Below are positions 16,453-25,091 of a stretch of DNA of 39,282 bases, in pieces. Under the pieces are notes generated by a model. It worked only from the letters and a program-made list of their open reading frames with translations, was not told the origin of the DNA and made no database searches. Each line of letters opens with the position of its first letter. Position 1 is the stretch's first letter. A program made the translations under genes and the position numbers. Origin of the DNA: an uncultured Spirochaetales bacterium (lineage in GTDB: Bacteria > UBP6 > UBA1177); assembly GCA_902774115.1 (NCBI GenBank), contig CACYHH010000011.1:1-39282 (forward strand), read 5' to 3'.

Positions 16453-16640
16453 AGCTTTACAACATAAACAAGGATCCTTTGAAAACTATTTTGTTCAATG
16501 GCGACAACGGCTCGGGACGACCCATGATTTACAGGATCCCTTTCATGCCAGGAGCAGAATATGGTTATGATGCAACAACCTACGAAAAGTGGCAACAAAA
16601 AGGCTTTCCTCAAACCAATGTAGACCCATATTGGCAATAG
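16449..16640 (+). CDS. Stand-alone tail, short class, copy 3
   Basis: 63 residues from GTG 16449: a shortened beginning (MKLYNINKDPLKTILF), a Gly/Ser spacer, then IYRIPFMPGAEYGYDATTYE and VDPYWQ. It differs from other copies at positions that are otherwise constant: Ile for Asn in RNPF and Ala for Ser in DSTTYE. It starts on the stop of the ankyrin gene. The TAG stop is followed by GAGATTGAAATG for the WG-repeat lipoprotein. Confidence 0.68.
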   Translation: MKLYNINKDPLKTILFNGDNGSGRPMIYRIPFMPGAEYGYDATTYEKWQQKGFPQTNVDPYWQ

Positions 16641-16649
16641 GAGATTGAA

Positions 16650-18551
16650 ATGAAAAAACTAATATTTTTAACCCTTCTATTATTTATAGCATGTTCAAAA
16701 CATTCTTCTGTGACAGATTATGCGAACACGAAAGCCCGCTATATTTTTTCTGACAAAAACGGTCTTTTCGGCTTGCTGGATGAAAACGGGAAAGAGATTG
16801 TTTCGCCTGAATATCTCTACATCGATAAAATAAAAGACGGTTTGATTCCAGCTTTTACAACCAAAAAAGAGTTCATTTTTCTCGACGGTAACGGCAGAAA
16901 GATAAAGGATGTTAAATTCCGTGACATTGACCGTTCTTATTCGGAAGAACTGCTAGCAGTTTCGGATATTCAAAGCGGCAAATGGGGATTTATCGATAAA
17001 AATTTGAATTATGTTGCAAAGCCGCAATTTGAGGAAGTTGGTGTATTTGCAAACGGAACAGCAGAAGTCAGAAAAGACGGTTTATGGGGTGTTATAAACA
17101 AAAAAGGTGATTTTATCGCTAAACCTGAATTTAAAGGAATCATTCGTTTGAATGAGGGCATGACGGCTCTGAAACAGGAAACCTTGTGGTGTGTGATAGA
17201 TAAAAACGGGCTTTTCGTTTTTCCTCCTCAATTCGACGAAATAGAAGGCCACAGTCTCGGAACAATGGTTGTCTCGAAAAACGGAAAATTCAGGATTGTC
17301 GATCTCAAAAAAGCAAAGATTTCAGAAGCAGAATACGATGGATTTTTCGGAATGACCAAAGGAAAAGCTGTTTTAAAAAAAGGTTCGTCAGTCTACTTGG
17401 TAACTGCTGAAAACAATAATATTTTTCTTATGCAGGATACGGCAAAAGAGATTACCTATATTTACAACAGCAACGAAAATGCCATCGGAAACAACAGCTT
17501 TTATCTTGACTATGAGGAAAAAGACAAAAAAGAAAAACATTTTGCCGTTTTCGATGCTTCAACCGGTAAAAAAATCTGCGATAAAATCAAGCCTTCTTTT
17601 TTTACAGAAATGGATGAAAACTGCAACGAAAAGAGGGAAGAACTGCATAGCATCGAAATTACTGAGAATGAAGATAGCAAATACGAAAAAATAAGAGAAA
17701 GTCTATGCCCGGAAGAAAAATCAATTTCATTCAAATACAAAGGAAAATGGGGATTCCTTGATGAAAACGGGAAAGAAGTTATTCCGGCGGAATACGACAG
17801 CGTGAGTGCGTTTTACTTCGGCAGGACATGGGTTCAGAAAGGTGAACATTATTTCGTGATAGACAGGAACGGAAAAAAGATTTTTGAAATAGATCCTGAA
17901 TGGCGTTCGTTTGATGAACTGCGCTATGTTAAGCCTGTCTGTTATGAATGGGAAAAAGAGAAAATTCTCAATGAAGATTACTGGCTGCCGAGAAGAAGGA
18001 TCGAAAAAATGTTCGGAAAAGCCGATCCAAATCCCGTTCTTTTAAAGATGGACAAAGGAGAACTCCTGCAAAAAATTATTGAACAATATTCCAAATATCA
18101 CGATAAAGAATCCTGTTATCTGCTGGCTTCCAAAAGTTCTGAAAACACATTTCGCCCTATCGACAGGCGCGACCTATCGGGTATAGCGGAGGAAATGCAG
18201 AAGAATGATGCTGAAAAATTTGTCGAAAAATTCATTGAAGAAAACAAAAAGTCCATAGATATTCCCGGTTTGGAAAAATATTCTTGCGAAAAAGACGGTA
18301 TTGTAAGCGATCTCATCTGTTACGAAGAGAGCGGAAACGGCAATTATGACATGGAAAGCTGTCTGAATAAGGTCCCAGAACATAGAATCATTAAATTTTC
18401 GACTCCTCTTTATGATCCGGAATCCGACACCGTAATGGTTTACAGGGAAGAGTACTGCGGACCTTTGTGCGGAATAGGCTGGCTTCTGTTTTTTGAGATG
18501 CGGGACGGGGAACTGTCCCAGACAGGAAGCCTCTTTATGTTTATTTCGTGA
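16650..18551 (+). CDS. WG-repeat lipoprotein
   Basis: 633 residues. Lipoprotein signal peptide with lipobox IAC (Cys15). Several WG repeats follow: FGLLDENGKEIVSPEY, KWGFIDKNLNYVAKPQF, LWGVINKKGDFIAKPEF, and one more at about 365-385 (KWGFLDENGKEVIPAEY). The last 200 residues are a different region with helices and an acidic stretch, no domain recognised. WG repeats are thought to form beta-propeller-like surfaces and occur in several toxin-immunity contexts. Coupled to the tail at 16449. The final 80 residues contain paired Cys (CGPLCG). Confidence 0.82.
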   Translation: MKKLIFLTLLLFIACSKHSSVTDYANTKARYIFSDKNGLFGLLDENGKEIVSPEYLYIDKIKDGLIPAFTTKKEFIFLDGNGRKIKDVKFRDIDRSYSEELLAVSDIQSGKWGFIDKNLNYVAKPQFEEVGVFANGTAEVRKDGLWGVINKKGDFIAKPEFKGIIRLNEGMTALKQETLWCVIDKNGLFVFPPQFDEIEGHSLGTMVVSKNGKFRIVDLKKAKISEAEYDGFFGMTKGKAVLKKGSSVYLVTAENNNIFLMQDTAKEITYIYNSNENAIGNNSFYLDYEEKDKKEKHFAVFDASTGKKICDKIKPSFFTEMDENCNEKREELHSIEITENEDSKYEKIRESLCPEEKSISFKYKGKWGFLDENGKEVIPAEYDSVSAFYFGRTWVQKGEHYFVIDRNGKKIFEIDPEWRSFDELRYVKPVCYEWEKEKILNEDYWLPRRRIEKMFGKADPNPVLLKMDKGELLQKIIEQYSKYHDKESCYLLASKSSENTFRPIDRRDLSGIAEEMQKNDAEKFVEKFIEENKKSIDIPGLEKYSCEKDGIVSDLICYEESGNGNYDMESCLNKVPEHRIIKFSTPLYDPESDTVMVYREEYCGPLCGIGWLLFFEMRDGELSQTGSLFMFIS

Positions 18552-18570
18552 TTCAAATGTGGTGCATACA

Positions 18571-18633
18571 ATGTGTGAAAAATTTCAGCAGGCTGGATTC
18601 CCGCAAACAAATGTAGATCCTTATTTTAATTAA
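18571..18633 (+). pseudogene. Tail remnant, last 20 codons
   Basis: Encodes MCEKFQQAGFPQTNVDPYFN and TAA. It matches the end of the long-class tails; the ATG seems accidental because upstream tail sequence is missing. Twenty bases after the WG-repeat gene. The PH-like gene follows after 14 bases with GGAGCG as ribosome site. Confidence 0.78.
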
Positions 18634-18647
18634 GCTTGGAGCGCAAA

Positions 18648-19154
18648 ATGTTGTTTGATGTATTTTTGATAGTATTTTTAACTATAGTATTTTTTGCTAC
18701 GGTAATTTTAAATTTTAGAGAAAACGGCAAAGAAAAGGCTAAATTTTTGGCAAACAAGCAATGCATAAAAGAAATTGAATGTAGAATTGTTGATTTTGCT
18801 GACAATATGTATGTGAAGTTGACATTTTCTTACTCACCTGTCTTTGAAATGCTAATATTTGAGGATAGCATTGCCTTTGTTACAGGTCATGTAATAGGAG
18901 GTTCTTATCAACCTGAAATAGAGATTAAGGATATAAATTTTGTCAGAATGGAAAACATTTTTCAAACAGATCTTTTGCTCATAAACCATAATGCAAAATA
19001 TAAAGATGAGAACAAAAGCAAAACGAAATATCCATCTCAGTTTTATTTAAGAGCCAAGAAAGAAGAGCTGCTCTACATCAAGAATTTCATTGAAGAAAGG
19101 ATACAGAGACCAAAAGTAATTGATTTAACGAACGGAAACCAAACGGAGCCATAA
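18648..19154 (+). CDS. Membrane-anchored PH-like partner protein, copy 3
   Basis: 168 residues from ATG 18648, six bases after GGAG; a TTG at 18636 is possible but lies before the ribosome site. One membrane helix (FLIVFLTIVFFATVILNF). The rest follows the layout of the proteins at 3635 and 12455 but with many changes; the end is best kept (ELLYIKNFIEERIQRPKVID). Its TAA overlaps the next ATG (TAATG), as in copy 1. Candidate partner of a tail; function unknown. Confidence 0.72.
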   Translation: MLFDVFLIVFLTIVFFATVILNFRENGKEKAKFLANKQCIKEIECRIVDFADNMYVKLTFSYSPVFEMLIFEDSIAFVTGHVIGGSYQPEIEIKDINFVRMENIFQTDLLLINHNAKYKDENKSKTKYPSQFYLRAKKEELLYIKNFIEERIQRPKVIDLTNGNQTEP

Positions 19155-19255
19155 TGATTTACCGTAATCCTTACTATGTTAACAAAGATCCTCTAAAAAA
19201 TATTTTGATTCTTGGATATGACGGTTCAAAGCCGATTTTTGTCAGAAATCTATAG
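19154..19255 (+). pseudogene. Truncated short-class tail at the array edge
   Basis: 33 codons: MIYRNPYYVNKDPLKNIL, then GYDGSKPIFVRNL and TAG. The first bases match 4144 onward almost exactly, but the frame ends just at the second RNP block, so the conserved PGAEYGY part is lost. Only 68 bases separate it from the end of the convergent activase gene. It marks the right edge of the array. Confidence 0.72.
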
Positions 19256-19323
19256 TGGTAAACAAAAACTGGCCAGAGGTTGAGTAGTGCCCAATCATTT
19301 CCGGACAATTTTTAGATAATTCT

Positions 19324-22300
19324 TCAGTTGTTTTTCTTCTGTTTCACCTGATGGGCGAATGCTTCGAGGCGGTTTTTATTGTGGGTCGACTTCAAGCCTT
19401 CGTAAACAAGCGTGCAGATCGGGATGTCGTCCATTTCATGACGAAGTACAGGCGAGAGCGATTCTGTTACTGTGCCGAGCATACAGTTGTGGCACATGAC
19501 ATTGAGTATTCCGTCGGCTTTGGCTTCGTGAAGCTCTCCGATGCGGCTTAAATTCAGCGTTAAGGCGCGGTCGATCGTGATGTCGATGTGCTTTCCGACA
19601 GTCTTTTTTATGAAGTTGAGATCGCGCTCCTGCGGAGTTCTGATCGTGTCGGGGAAGTATCTGTCGATCAGGTGACGGCAGATTTTTACTGCGGGGAATG
19701 TTCCTTTCGCGAGGAAACTTTTCACCTTTTTCCCTTCTTTCAAAAAGTCGTCCGATTTGAGTTCGAGCGCCATGAAGGTGAGGTCGATCATAGAGCAGGA
19801 GGGCCATACTTCAAAGCCCATGTTTTTGAGGTTTTCAAAGAGTTTTCCGTTTGAGTGGGCGTTTATTCTGGTGTAAACGTCTCCTACAACGCCGATTTTT
19901 GGTTTCGTGCCGTTCTGCGGAGTCAGTTTTATCGATTTCATTGCCTTGACGCCGCGTTTTACCGCTTTGAAGAAGCTGCCGGTCTCAAGTCCTTTTTCTA
20001 TTCCTGCAAGAACATCGCGGTAAACTTTTTCGACTCCGCCGGTTTCCGCTTCGTAAGGAGTTATTTCGGTTTTCCACTTGAAAAAGCGGTCGATCGCGTA
20101 GATTCCGAGAGCCATTCTCGCAAGATAAGCCGGACCCAGTTCCTTCATGTTTGTTTCGTCGGTGATGTTCATGATCGTGACTTCGCCGAGTCCGATCCTT
20201 TTCAAAATCAGGTGCATCGCGATGATGTACTGCGGAAGAAGGCACGCGCCGAAATACGACGGACCGAAGTAACACGCTTTTTCGGGTACGAAATCGGGGC
20301 GTTTAGCCGCTTTAAGCAGGTCTCCGATGAATGAAATAAACGGGTGACACTCTCTGCCGTATGCGTATTTGAGCCCTAAATTCCAGCTTTCATCGTCTGT
20401 CGGCGGAAGTAAAACGACTTTGCAGCCGCTTGCCTTGAGTGCGCCGCTTATCGCCAGGGCATGATCCATGAAACTCGGGATGTAGTAGGTGTATTCGCGA
20501 AGCGGGATTTTCGGCTTGCCGGGGTCGATTCCTTCAACAACGGATCTCTCTTTCTCTGCAATTTTGAAATTGCGCGAAAAGGCTTCTATTCTTGTAACAA
20601 GCCCCGCTTCGGCGCGGTGGTCGTCAAATTCGACGGTGAGATCGGGAGTGTCCGAAAGTTCGTATTCAAGATACTGGTCGATGAAAGCGTCAGGTCCGCA
20701 GCCGAAATTGGTAACTGTTACGGCTCCGAGGTTTTTGTGTTTTTTCAGGATCCTCGCCGCCTGAATGAGTTTTCTGCCGTATCCCCAGCGGACTCTGTCC
20801 CAGATCGACGGAAGTTTTTCTTCGGCAGTGGGGAGAAAATCGGCGGGGATCGTCGTTATTCCGAAGCTGTTCAGCCTTTTCGATAGATCCAGGTTTATGT
20901 GCCTGTCGGTCGTGTTGTAAGGACGTCCGAGAATCACTACGCCGCGACCGTTTGTTTTTTCTAATTCTTCAATTATTTCACGTCCTTTTGCGATGCACTT
21001 GTTCACAAATTCGCGCTGTGCCGCACGTGCTTTGACAAAGGCGCAGTCGATTTCTTCGAATGTCAGTCCGAGCGTTTTTGCTGTGTTTTCCGTCCAGAAT
21101 TTTTCTTCACCTTCTATCGGATACTGTATCGTCAGGATTTCGGCGTCCGTTTCAAGATTTTCCCTCACGACATAAGGCGCAGCCTGAGTGTAGGGACATG
21201 CGTACTGCAGATGTTTTCCTTTCGGCGGCGCGAAAAATTGTAAATGCGGAATGAAAATGCGCTTATAGCCTTTATCCAAAAGGGTGTGGACGTGTCCGAA
21301 AAGAACTTTCATCGGATAGCAGAATTCAGCCGGAACGCGGATAAGCCCCGATTGAACGATTTCGGTATCGGTTTTCGGGGAGAGAACGAGTTCGTAGTTG
21401 AGTTCGCCGAAAAATGCAGCCCAGAACGGCAGATGCTCCGTCATATTAAGTGCGAACGGCATCGCTATGACCCCTTTGCAGTCAGGGGTCCGCGGGTTTT
21501 CATCGTATTCTTTGAGGTATGACAGAAGAAGTTCTTCTCTGATTGCAAATCCGTCGATTGCTTTAGTTTCTTTCCGGCTGTTTTTTTCGGAATAATGTGC
21601 TTCAATTGCCGAAACCGCGGCTCCGATCGCACCAGAAATTTCGGGGTAGGGGTGGATGCTCACAGGTTTTTCCAGAAGTTTTGCGAAAACTGCCGCAACT
21701 GCCTTGTTTTTTGCGACTCCGCCCTGAAAAACGATGTTGTTTCCGACTTTCATCGATCCGACGACTTTTTCGATGTAGTTTTCGCAAGTCGCATAGCTCA
21801 AACCGGCACACAGATCCTCAGTTTTCGCGCCGCGCTGAAGATGATGGACTAAATCAGAATCCATAAAAACCGTGCATCTGCTGCCGAGTCTGAGCGGATG
21901 AAGCGAGGCGAAGGCAAGTTCTGCAAAATCGTTTCTTATGCTGATTTTAAGTCGGTTCGACTGTTCTTCAAGAAACGATCCCGTACCTGCGGCGCAGGCT
22001 CTGTTCATCTTGAAATTGCTGATCCTGCCGTGTTCCATTTTTATGAATTTCGAGTCCTGCCCGCCGATCTCGATTATCGTATCGCACTCCGGAAAAAAGT
22101 AGCCGCATGAAATCGATTGAGCTGAAATTTCATCAATGGTATTAGACGTTTGCAGGAATTTTGCGGCCAGATGCCTTCCTGAGCCTGTGACAGCAATTTC
22201 TGCAAAAACAACGCTTTCTCCCGCCTGTTTTTTGATTTCTGTGACGACTTCCGTGACCGCTTCTATCGGTTTTCCGGCAGTGGGAAGATATGCCGAGGCG

Positions 22301-23313
22301 ATCACGTTTTTGTTTTTGTCGATGAGAGCTCCTTTCGTGCTGACCGAGCCGACGTCTATCCCTAAAAAAAGTGCCGATAAATCTTTGTTTTTTTCATTTT
22401 TCTGAGTTTCGATGACATTTTCGAATTTTATCTGGGTCAAATCGCTTTCTTCAATAAAATCAAATGCTTCGGAAAAGTTTTTCGCAATATCGGAGATCGT
22501 GAATTGTTTGTTTTCTGTGTTTTCAAAAGCTGAAAGCGCCGCTCCGACAGCCCCCATTACGCCGAAATTTTCCGGAATTATGAGTTCGTTTTCGCCAAGA
22601 TGCAGAATCTCTCTGAAAGCGCGCACTACTCCTTTGTTTGCGGCGACTCCGCCCTGAAAAAGTATCGGCGGCTGCGGTATTTTTCCGCGGCACAAAGCCG
22701 AAAGATAGTTCCTTGCAAGCGAGAAACAGAGCCCCGCCGCGATTTCATCTTTCGGAACACCTTTCTGCTGCAAATGGATCATGTCGGACTTCGCGAAAAC
22801 GGAGCATCTTCCTGCGACACTCGGCACATTTTTCGCCGCGGAAGCGATTTTTCCGAGTTCTTCCGTTGTTAACCCCAATCTTTGCGCCTGCTGATCCAAA
22901 AATGCGCCTGTTCCGGCAGCGCAGAGCTCGTTGAAAGCGTGATCTTTGAGATAGTGTTTCCCGTTACTGTTTTTGCCGACGGTTATGAATTTCGAATCCT
23001 GCCCGCCGATCTCGAAAATGTATTTGACATCGGGATAGAGCGTCCATGCCGCGGTTGCGTGAGCGATGATCTCGTTCGTCGTTCCGAAGCCGAACTGATC
23101 TGATAAAAGTTCTTTGCCCGAACCGGTTACACATGCGCCTGAAAGCTCAATGTTTTCGCATGTTTGTTCCATCTCGGCAAAAAGTCCGGCTGCCGCTTTC
23201 AATGGTCTTCCGTTAGTTCTGCGGTAACTTTTGTAGACGATATTTTTATTTTCATCGAGTATGACGCAGTCAAGGCTTACCGAGCCTAAATCAAGTCCCA
23301 AAAAGTGTTTCAT
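19324..23313 (-). CDS. 2-hydroxyacyl-CoA dehydratase activase-like ATPase, double BadF domain
   Basis: 1329 residues. Two BadF/BadG/HgdC-type ATPase domains in tandem (about 1-270, starting FLGLDLGSVS; about 312-575, starting FLGIDVGSVS). Each has the IGGQDSKFI nucleotide motif and CAAGTG. The Cys pair that binds the [4Fe-4S] cluster in HgdC is present in domain 1 (C131, C170) and appears again in domain 2. The rest matches the DUF2229 and HgdB-like parts of the large 'acyl-CoA dehydratase activase-related' proteins. Classical activases use ATP to push an electron to a radical dehydratase; the substrate of the long fused form is not established. ATG overlaps the recD stop by four bases, with GGAGA upstream. 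Typical of anaerobes. Confidence 0.9.
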   Translation of the reverse strand: MKHFLGLDLGSVSLDCVILDENKNIVYKSYRRTNGRPLKAAAGLFAEMEQTCENIELSGACVTGSGKELLSDQFGFGTTNEIIAHATAAWTLYPDVKYIFEIGGQDSKFITVGKNSNGKHYLKDHAFNELCAAGTGAFLDQQAQRLGLTTEELGKIASAAKNVPSVAGRCSVFAKSDMIHLQQKGVPKDEIAAGLCFSLARNYLSALCRGKIPQPPILFQGGVAANKGVVRAFREILHLGENELIIPENFGVMGAVGAALSAFENTENKQFTISDIAKNFSEAFDFIEESDLTQIKFENVIETQKNEKNKDLSALFLGIDVGSVSTKGALIDKNKNVIASAYLPTAGKPIEAVTEVVTEIKKQAGESVVFAEIAVTGSGRHLAAKFLQTSNTIDEISAQSISCGYFFPECDTIIEIGGQDSKFIKMEHGRISNFKMNRACAAGTGSFLEEQSNRLKISIRNDFAELAFASLHPLRLGSRCTVFMDSDLVHHLQRGAKTEDLCAGLSYATCENYIEKVVGSMKVGNNIVFQGGVAKNKAVAAVFAKLLEKPVSIHPYPEISGAIGAAVSAIEAHYSEKNSRKETKAIDGFAIREELLLSYLKEYDENPRTPDCKGVIAMPFALNMTEHLPFWAAFFGELNYELVLSPKTDTEIVQSGLIRVPAEFCYPMKVLFGHVHTLLDKGYKRIFIPHLQFFAPPKGKHLQYACPYTQAAPYVVRENLETDAEILTIQYPIEGEEKFWTENTAKTLGLTFEEIDCAFVKARAAQREFVNKCIAKGREIIEELEKTNGRGVVILGRPYNTTDRHINLDLSKRLNSFGITTIPADFLPTAEEKLPSIWDRVRWGYGRKLIQAARILKKHKNLGAVTVTNFGCGPDAFIDQYLEYELSDTPDLTVEFDDHRAEAGLVTRIEAFSRNFKIAEKERSVVEGIDPGKPKIPLREYTYYIPSFMDHALAISGALKASGCKVVLLPPTDDESWNLGLKYAYGRECHPFISFIGDLLKAAKRPDFVPEKACYFGPSYFGACLLPQYIIAMHLILKRIGLGEVTIMNITDETNMKELGPAYLARMALGIYAIDRFFKWKTEITPYEAETGGVEKVYRDVLAGIEKGLETGSFFKAVKRGVKAMKSIKLTPQNGTKPKIGVVGDVYTRINAHSNGKLFENLKNMGFEVWPSCSMIDLTFMALELKSDDFLKEGKKVKSFLAKGTFPAVKICRHLIDRYFPDTIRTPQERDLNFIKKTVGKHIDITIDRALTLNLSRIGELHEAKADGILNVMCHNCMLGTVTESLSPVLRHEMDDIPICTLVYEGLKSTHNKNRLEAFAHQVKQKKNN

Positions 23314-25091
23314 GATCTTTCTCCGGCTTTTTTCAAAGCCTCTTTAAAGCCGCTGTTTCTGTCGGCAGTATTTCCGAGCGCGTATTCTAAAACTGCTTTG
23401 TCCGCAGTTATCGTAACTTTCTTTTCTGCCCTTGTTATCGCGGTGTAAAGCAGTTCTTTCGTCAGCATCGGCATCTCTCTTTCCGGCAGAATAACGGCTA
23501 CTGATTTATATTCGCTTCCCTGACTTTTGTGGATCGTCGTCGCATAGTCTGTTTCAAAGGCTGAGAGTTTTGAAATATCGAAAGATTCCGGTACTTTGCC
23601 TTGCAGAAAATATGCTTTGGTTTTTCCTTCTCTTTTCAAAATGACTCCGCAGTCGCCGTTCATCAGATTGTTCGCATAGTCGTTTCTGGTTATCATTACC
23701 GGTCTGCCGTTGTAAAAAGAGTCGGTCTGCTTTATTCCCAAAGCGTTTTCGATTGCTCTGTTTATGTTGTCGACTCCGAAGAAATCTTCTTTTGAAGGGC
23801 ACAAAATTTTGAAATCATTTAACTCTTTCAGAATTTCCGCTGGGCTCAGAGTGATGTCGGAAAGAAATTCGTATTTTTTTGCAGCGTATTCTGCAATATT
23901 TCCCAACTCCTTGTTTTTCTTGTCCTTTTTTATTTCTTTGAAGTCGAGATCACACTCTTTTTCGCATATACTGATGAGTTCAGCTGCTTTTTTCTGCCCG
24001 TTTACCGCTTTTGCCAGTCTGCCTATGCCCGAATTTTCATCGAACCTGTGACTTTTTGTCAGTTTTGTCATGATACTGCGCTCGAAGAGATCGTTTTCTG
24101 CCGCATCGCATATATCGCTGAAAACATTTCCGGCATCGACGCTTGCAAGCTGATCCTTGTCGCCGAGCAGAATAAGCGAAGTGTTTTCGGAAAGGGCGTC
24201 CAGCAGATCCGAAAACATGACGATGTCGACCATACTTGCCTCATCGACTATGACAAAGTCGGCTGTTATCGGATTTTGTCTGTTTCGTCCCGGTTTTCCG
24301 AAGTTCATTTCGAGAATTTTGTGGAGAGTAAGACCTTCGAGAGAGTTCATTTTTGTGAATACGCCGGTATTTTCTATTTTCCCGGCTTTTTCTATTTTTT
24401 CAGTCGCCGTGCGGAGCGCTTCGGTCATTCGTGCAGCCGCTTTGCCGGTGAATGCGGTGAGTATTATGCTGCTTTCCGGAGAGACGCTGAATATTCCGGC
24501 GAGAATTTTTGCCACAGTCGTTGTTTTTCCCGTTCCGGGTCCGCCGGTGATTACTGAAAAACGGTTTTCAGCTGCGGCAAGGGCTGCGTCTTTCTGTCCG
24601 GAGCTCTCCGGATCGAAAAGTTTGTCGAAAATTTTATTTATTTCATCAGAATTTTCTGCATATTTCCCTTTATCTTTCGAGAGATCGAGCACTTTTGCGG
24701 CAAGGGAGTTTTCGTAAAGCCAGTATTTGTAAAAATAGATTTTATCGCCGGAAAGAACGAGCGGTTTCGGATTTTTTTCAGGATCCTGCATGGTGCACGA
24801 GCTTTTGGAAAGGACATTTTTTATTTCTTCCCAATCCGGAAAAGCGGTATCTGAAAGAGCCTCTTTATTTGTTTTGATAAAGGTGATGACATCTTCTTCG
24901 GTGAGACAGATGCTTCCGGACGAGACCCATTCGGATAAAAGCGCTGCGGCTGCGGCTAAAACCTGCTTTTCATCAGAAGAGAGATTTTTTTCAAGTCCGC
25001 AAAGAAATCCGGCTAAATTTTCATCCGCTCCGCTAATCAGCTTTTTTTCAATCAACCTGTTTAATATATTGATTTTATTGTAGAAAATCAT
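23310..25091 (-). CDS. recD: RecD-like exonuclease V helicase subunit
   Basis: 593 residues, near the usual RecD length. Superfamily 1B helicase motifs in order: GGPGTGKTTT (Walker A), LTAFTGKAAARM, VIVDEASMVD (Walker B), LLGDKDQLASVDAG, TIHKSQGSEY and LLYTAITRAEKKV. RecD is the fast 5'-3' motor of RecBCD, which resects double-strand breaks. It overlaps recB by four bases upstream and the activase gene by four downstream, so all three are probably translated together. No recC is present in the window. RecD2 is less likely because the protein is short and adjoins recB. Confidence 0.92.
   Translation of the reverse strand: MIFYNKINILNRLIEKKLISGADENLAGFLCGLEKNLSSDEKQVLAAAAALLSEWVSSGSICLTEEDVITFIKTNKEALSDTAFPDWEEIKNVLSKSSCTMQDPEKNPKPLVLSGDKIYFYKYWLYENSLAAKVLDLSKDKGKYAENSDEINKIFDKLFDPESSGQKDAALAAAENRFSVITGGPGTGKTTTVAKILAGIFSVSPESSIILTAFTGKAAARMTEALRTATEKIEKAGKIENTGVFTKMNSLEGLTLHKILEMNFGKPGRNRQNPITADFVIVDEASMVDIVMFSDLLDALSENTSLILLGDKDQLASVDAGNVFSDICDAAENDLFERSIMTKLTKSHRFDENSGIGRLAKAVNGQKKAAELISICEKECDLDFKEIKKDKKNKELGNIAEYAAKKYEFLSDITLSPAEILKELNDFKILCPSKEDFFGVDNINRAIENALGIKQTDSFYNGRPVMITRNDYANNLMNGDCGVILKREGKTKAYFLQGKVPESFDISKLSAFETDYATTIHKSQGSEYKSVAVILPEREMPMLTKELLYTAITRAEKKVTITADKAVLEYALGNTADRNSGFKEALKKAGERS

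Larger units (their letters stand above)
2423..19255 (+). repeat. Array of twelve copies of the Rhs tail domain with partner genes
   Basis: Tail copies lie at 2423-2701 and 8445-8723 (fused to Rhs), 3464-3625, 4144-4344, 5120-5398, 10427-10627, 11283-11564, 12164-12445, 16449-16640, and as remnants at 14107-14163, 18571-18633 and 19154-19255. All but the 3'-truncated last copy share a C-terminal block resembling RNPFAPGAEYGYDSTTYE, GF(I/P)Q and VDP(Y/W), which the two shortest remnants keep only from E-K onward. A long class (about 93 codons) begins near KKSFFEIM. A short class (about 66 codons) begins NPYYVNKDPLKTI. Every copy except the last is followed by a gene with membrane or export signals. 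The 279-base length of the two Rhs tails and of copy 5120 is identical. Confidence 0.9.

Noticed and set aside
2423-19255. Integron gene-cassette array
   Set aside because: No integrase and no attC-like palindromes at the joins; the repeated element is coding and overlaps the genes on both sides.
19256-19323. Terminator between the array and the activase gene
   Set aside because: The 68 bases show no convincing stem followed by a T-run on either strand.
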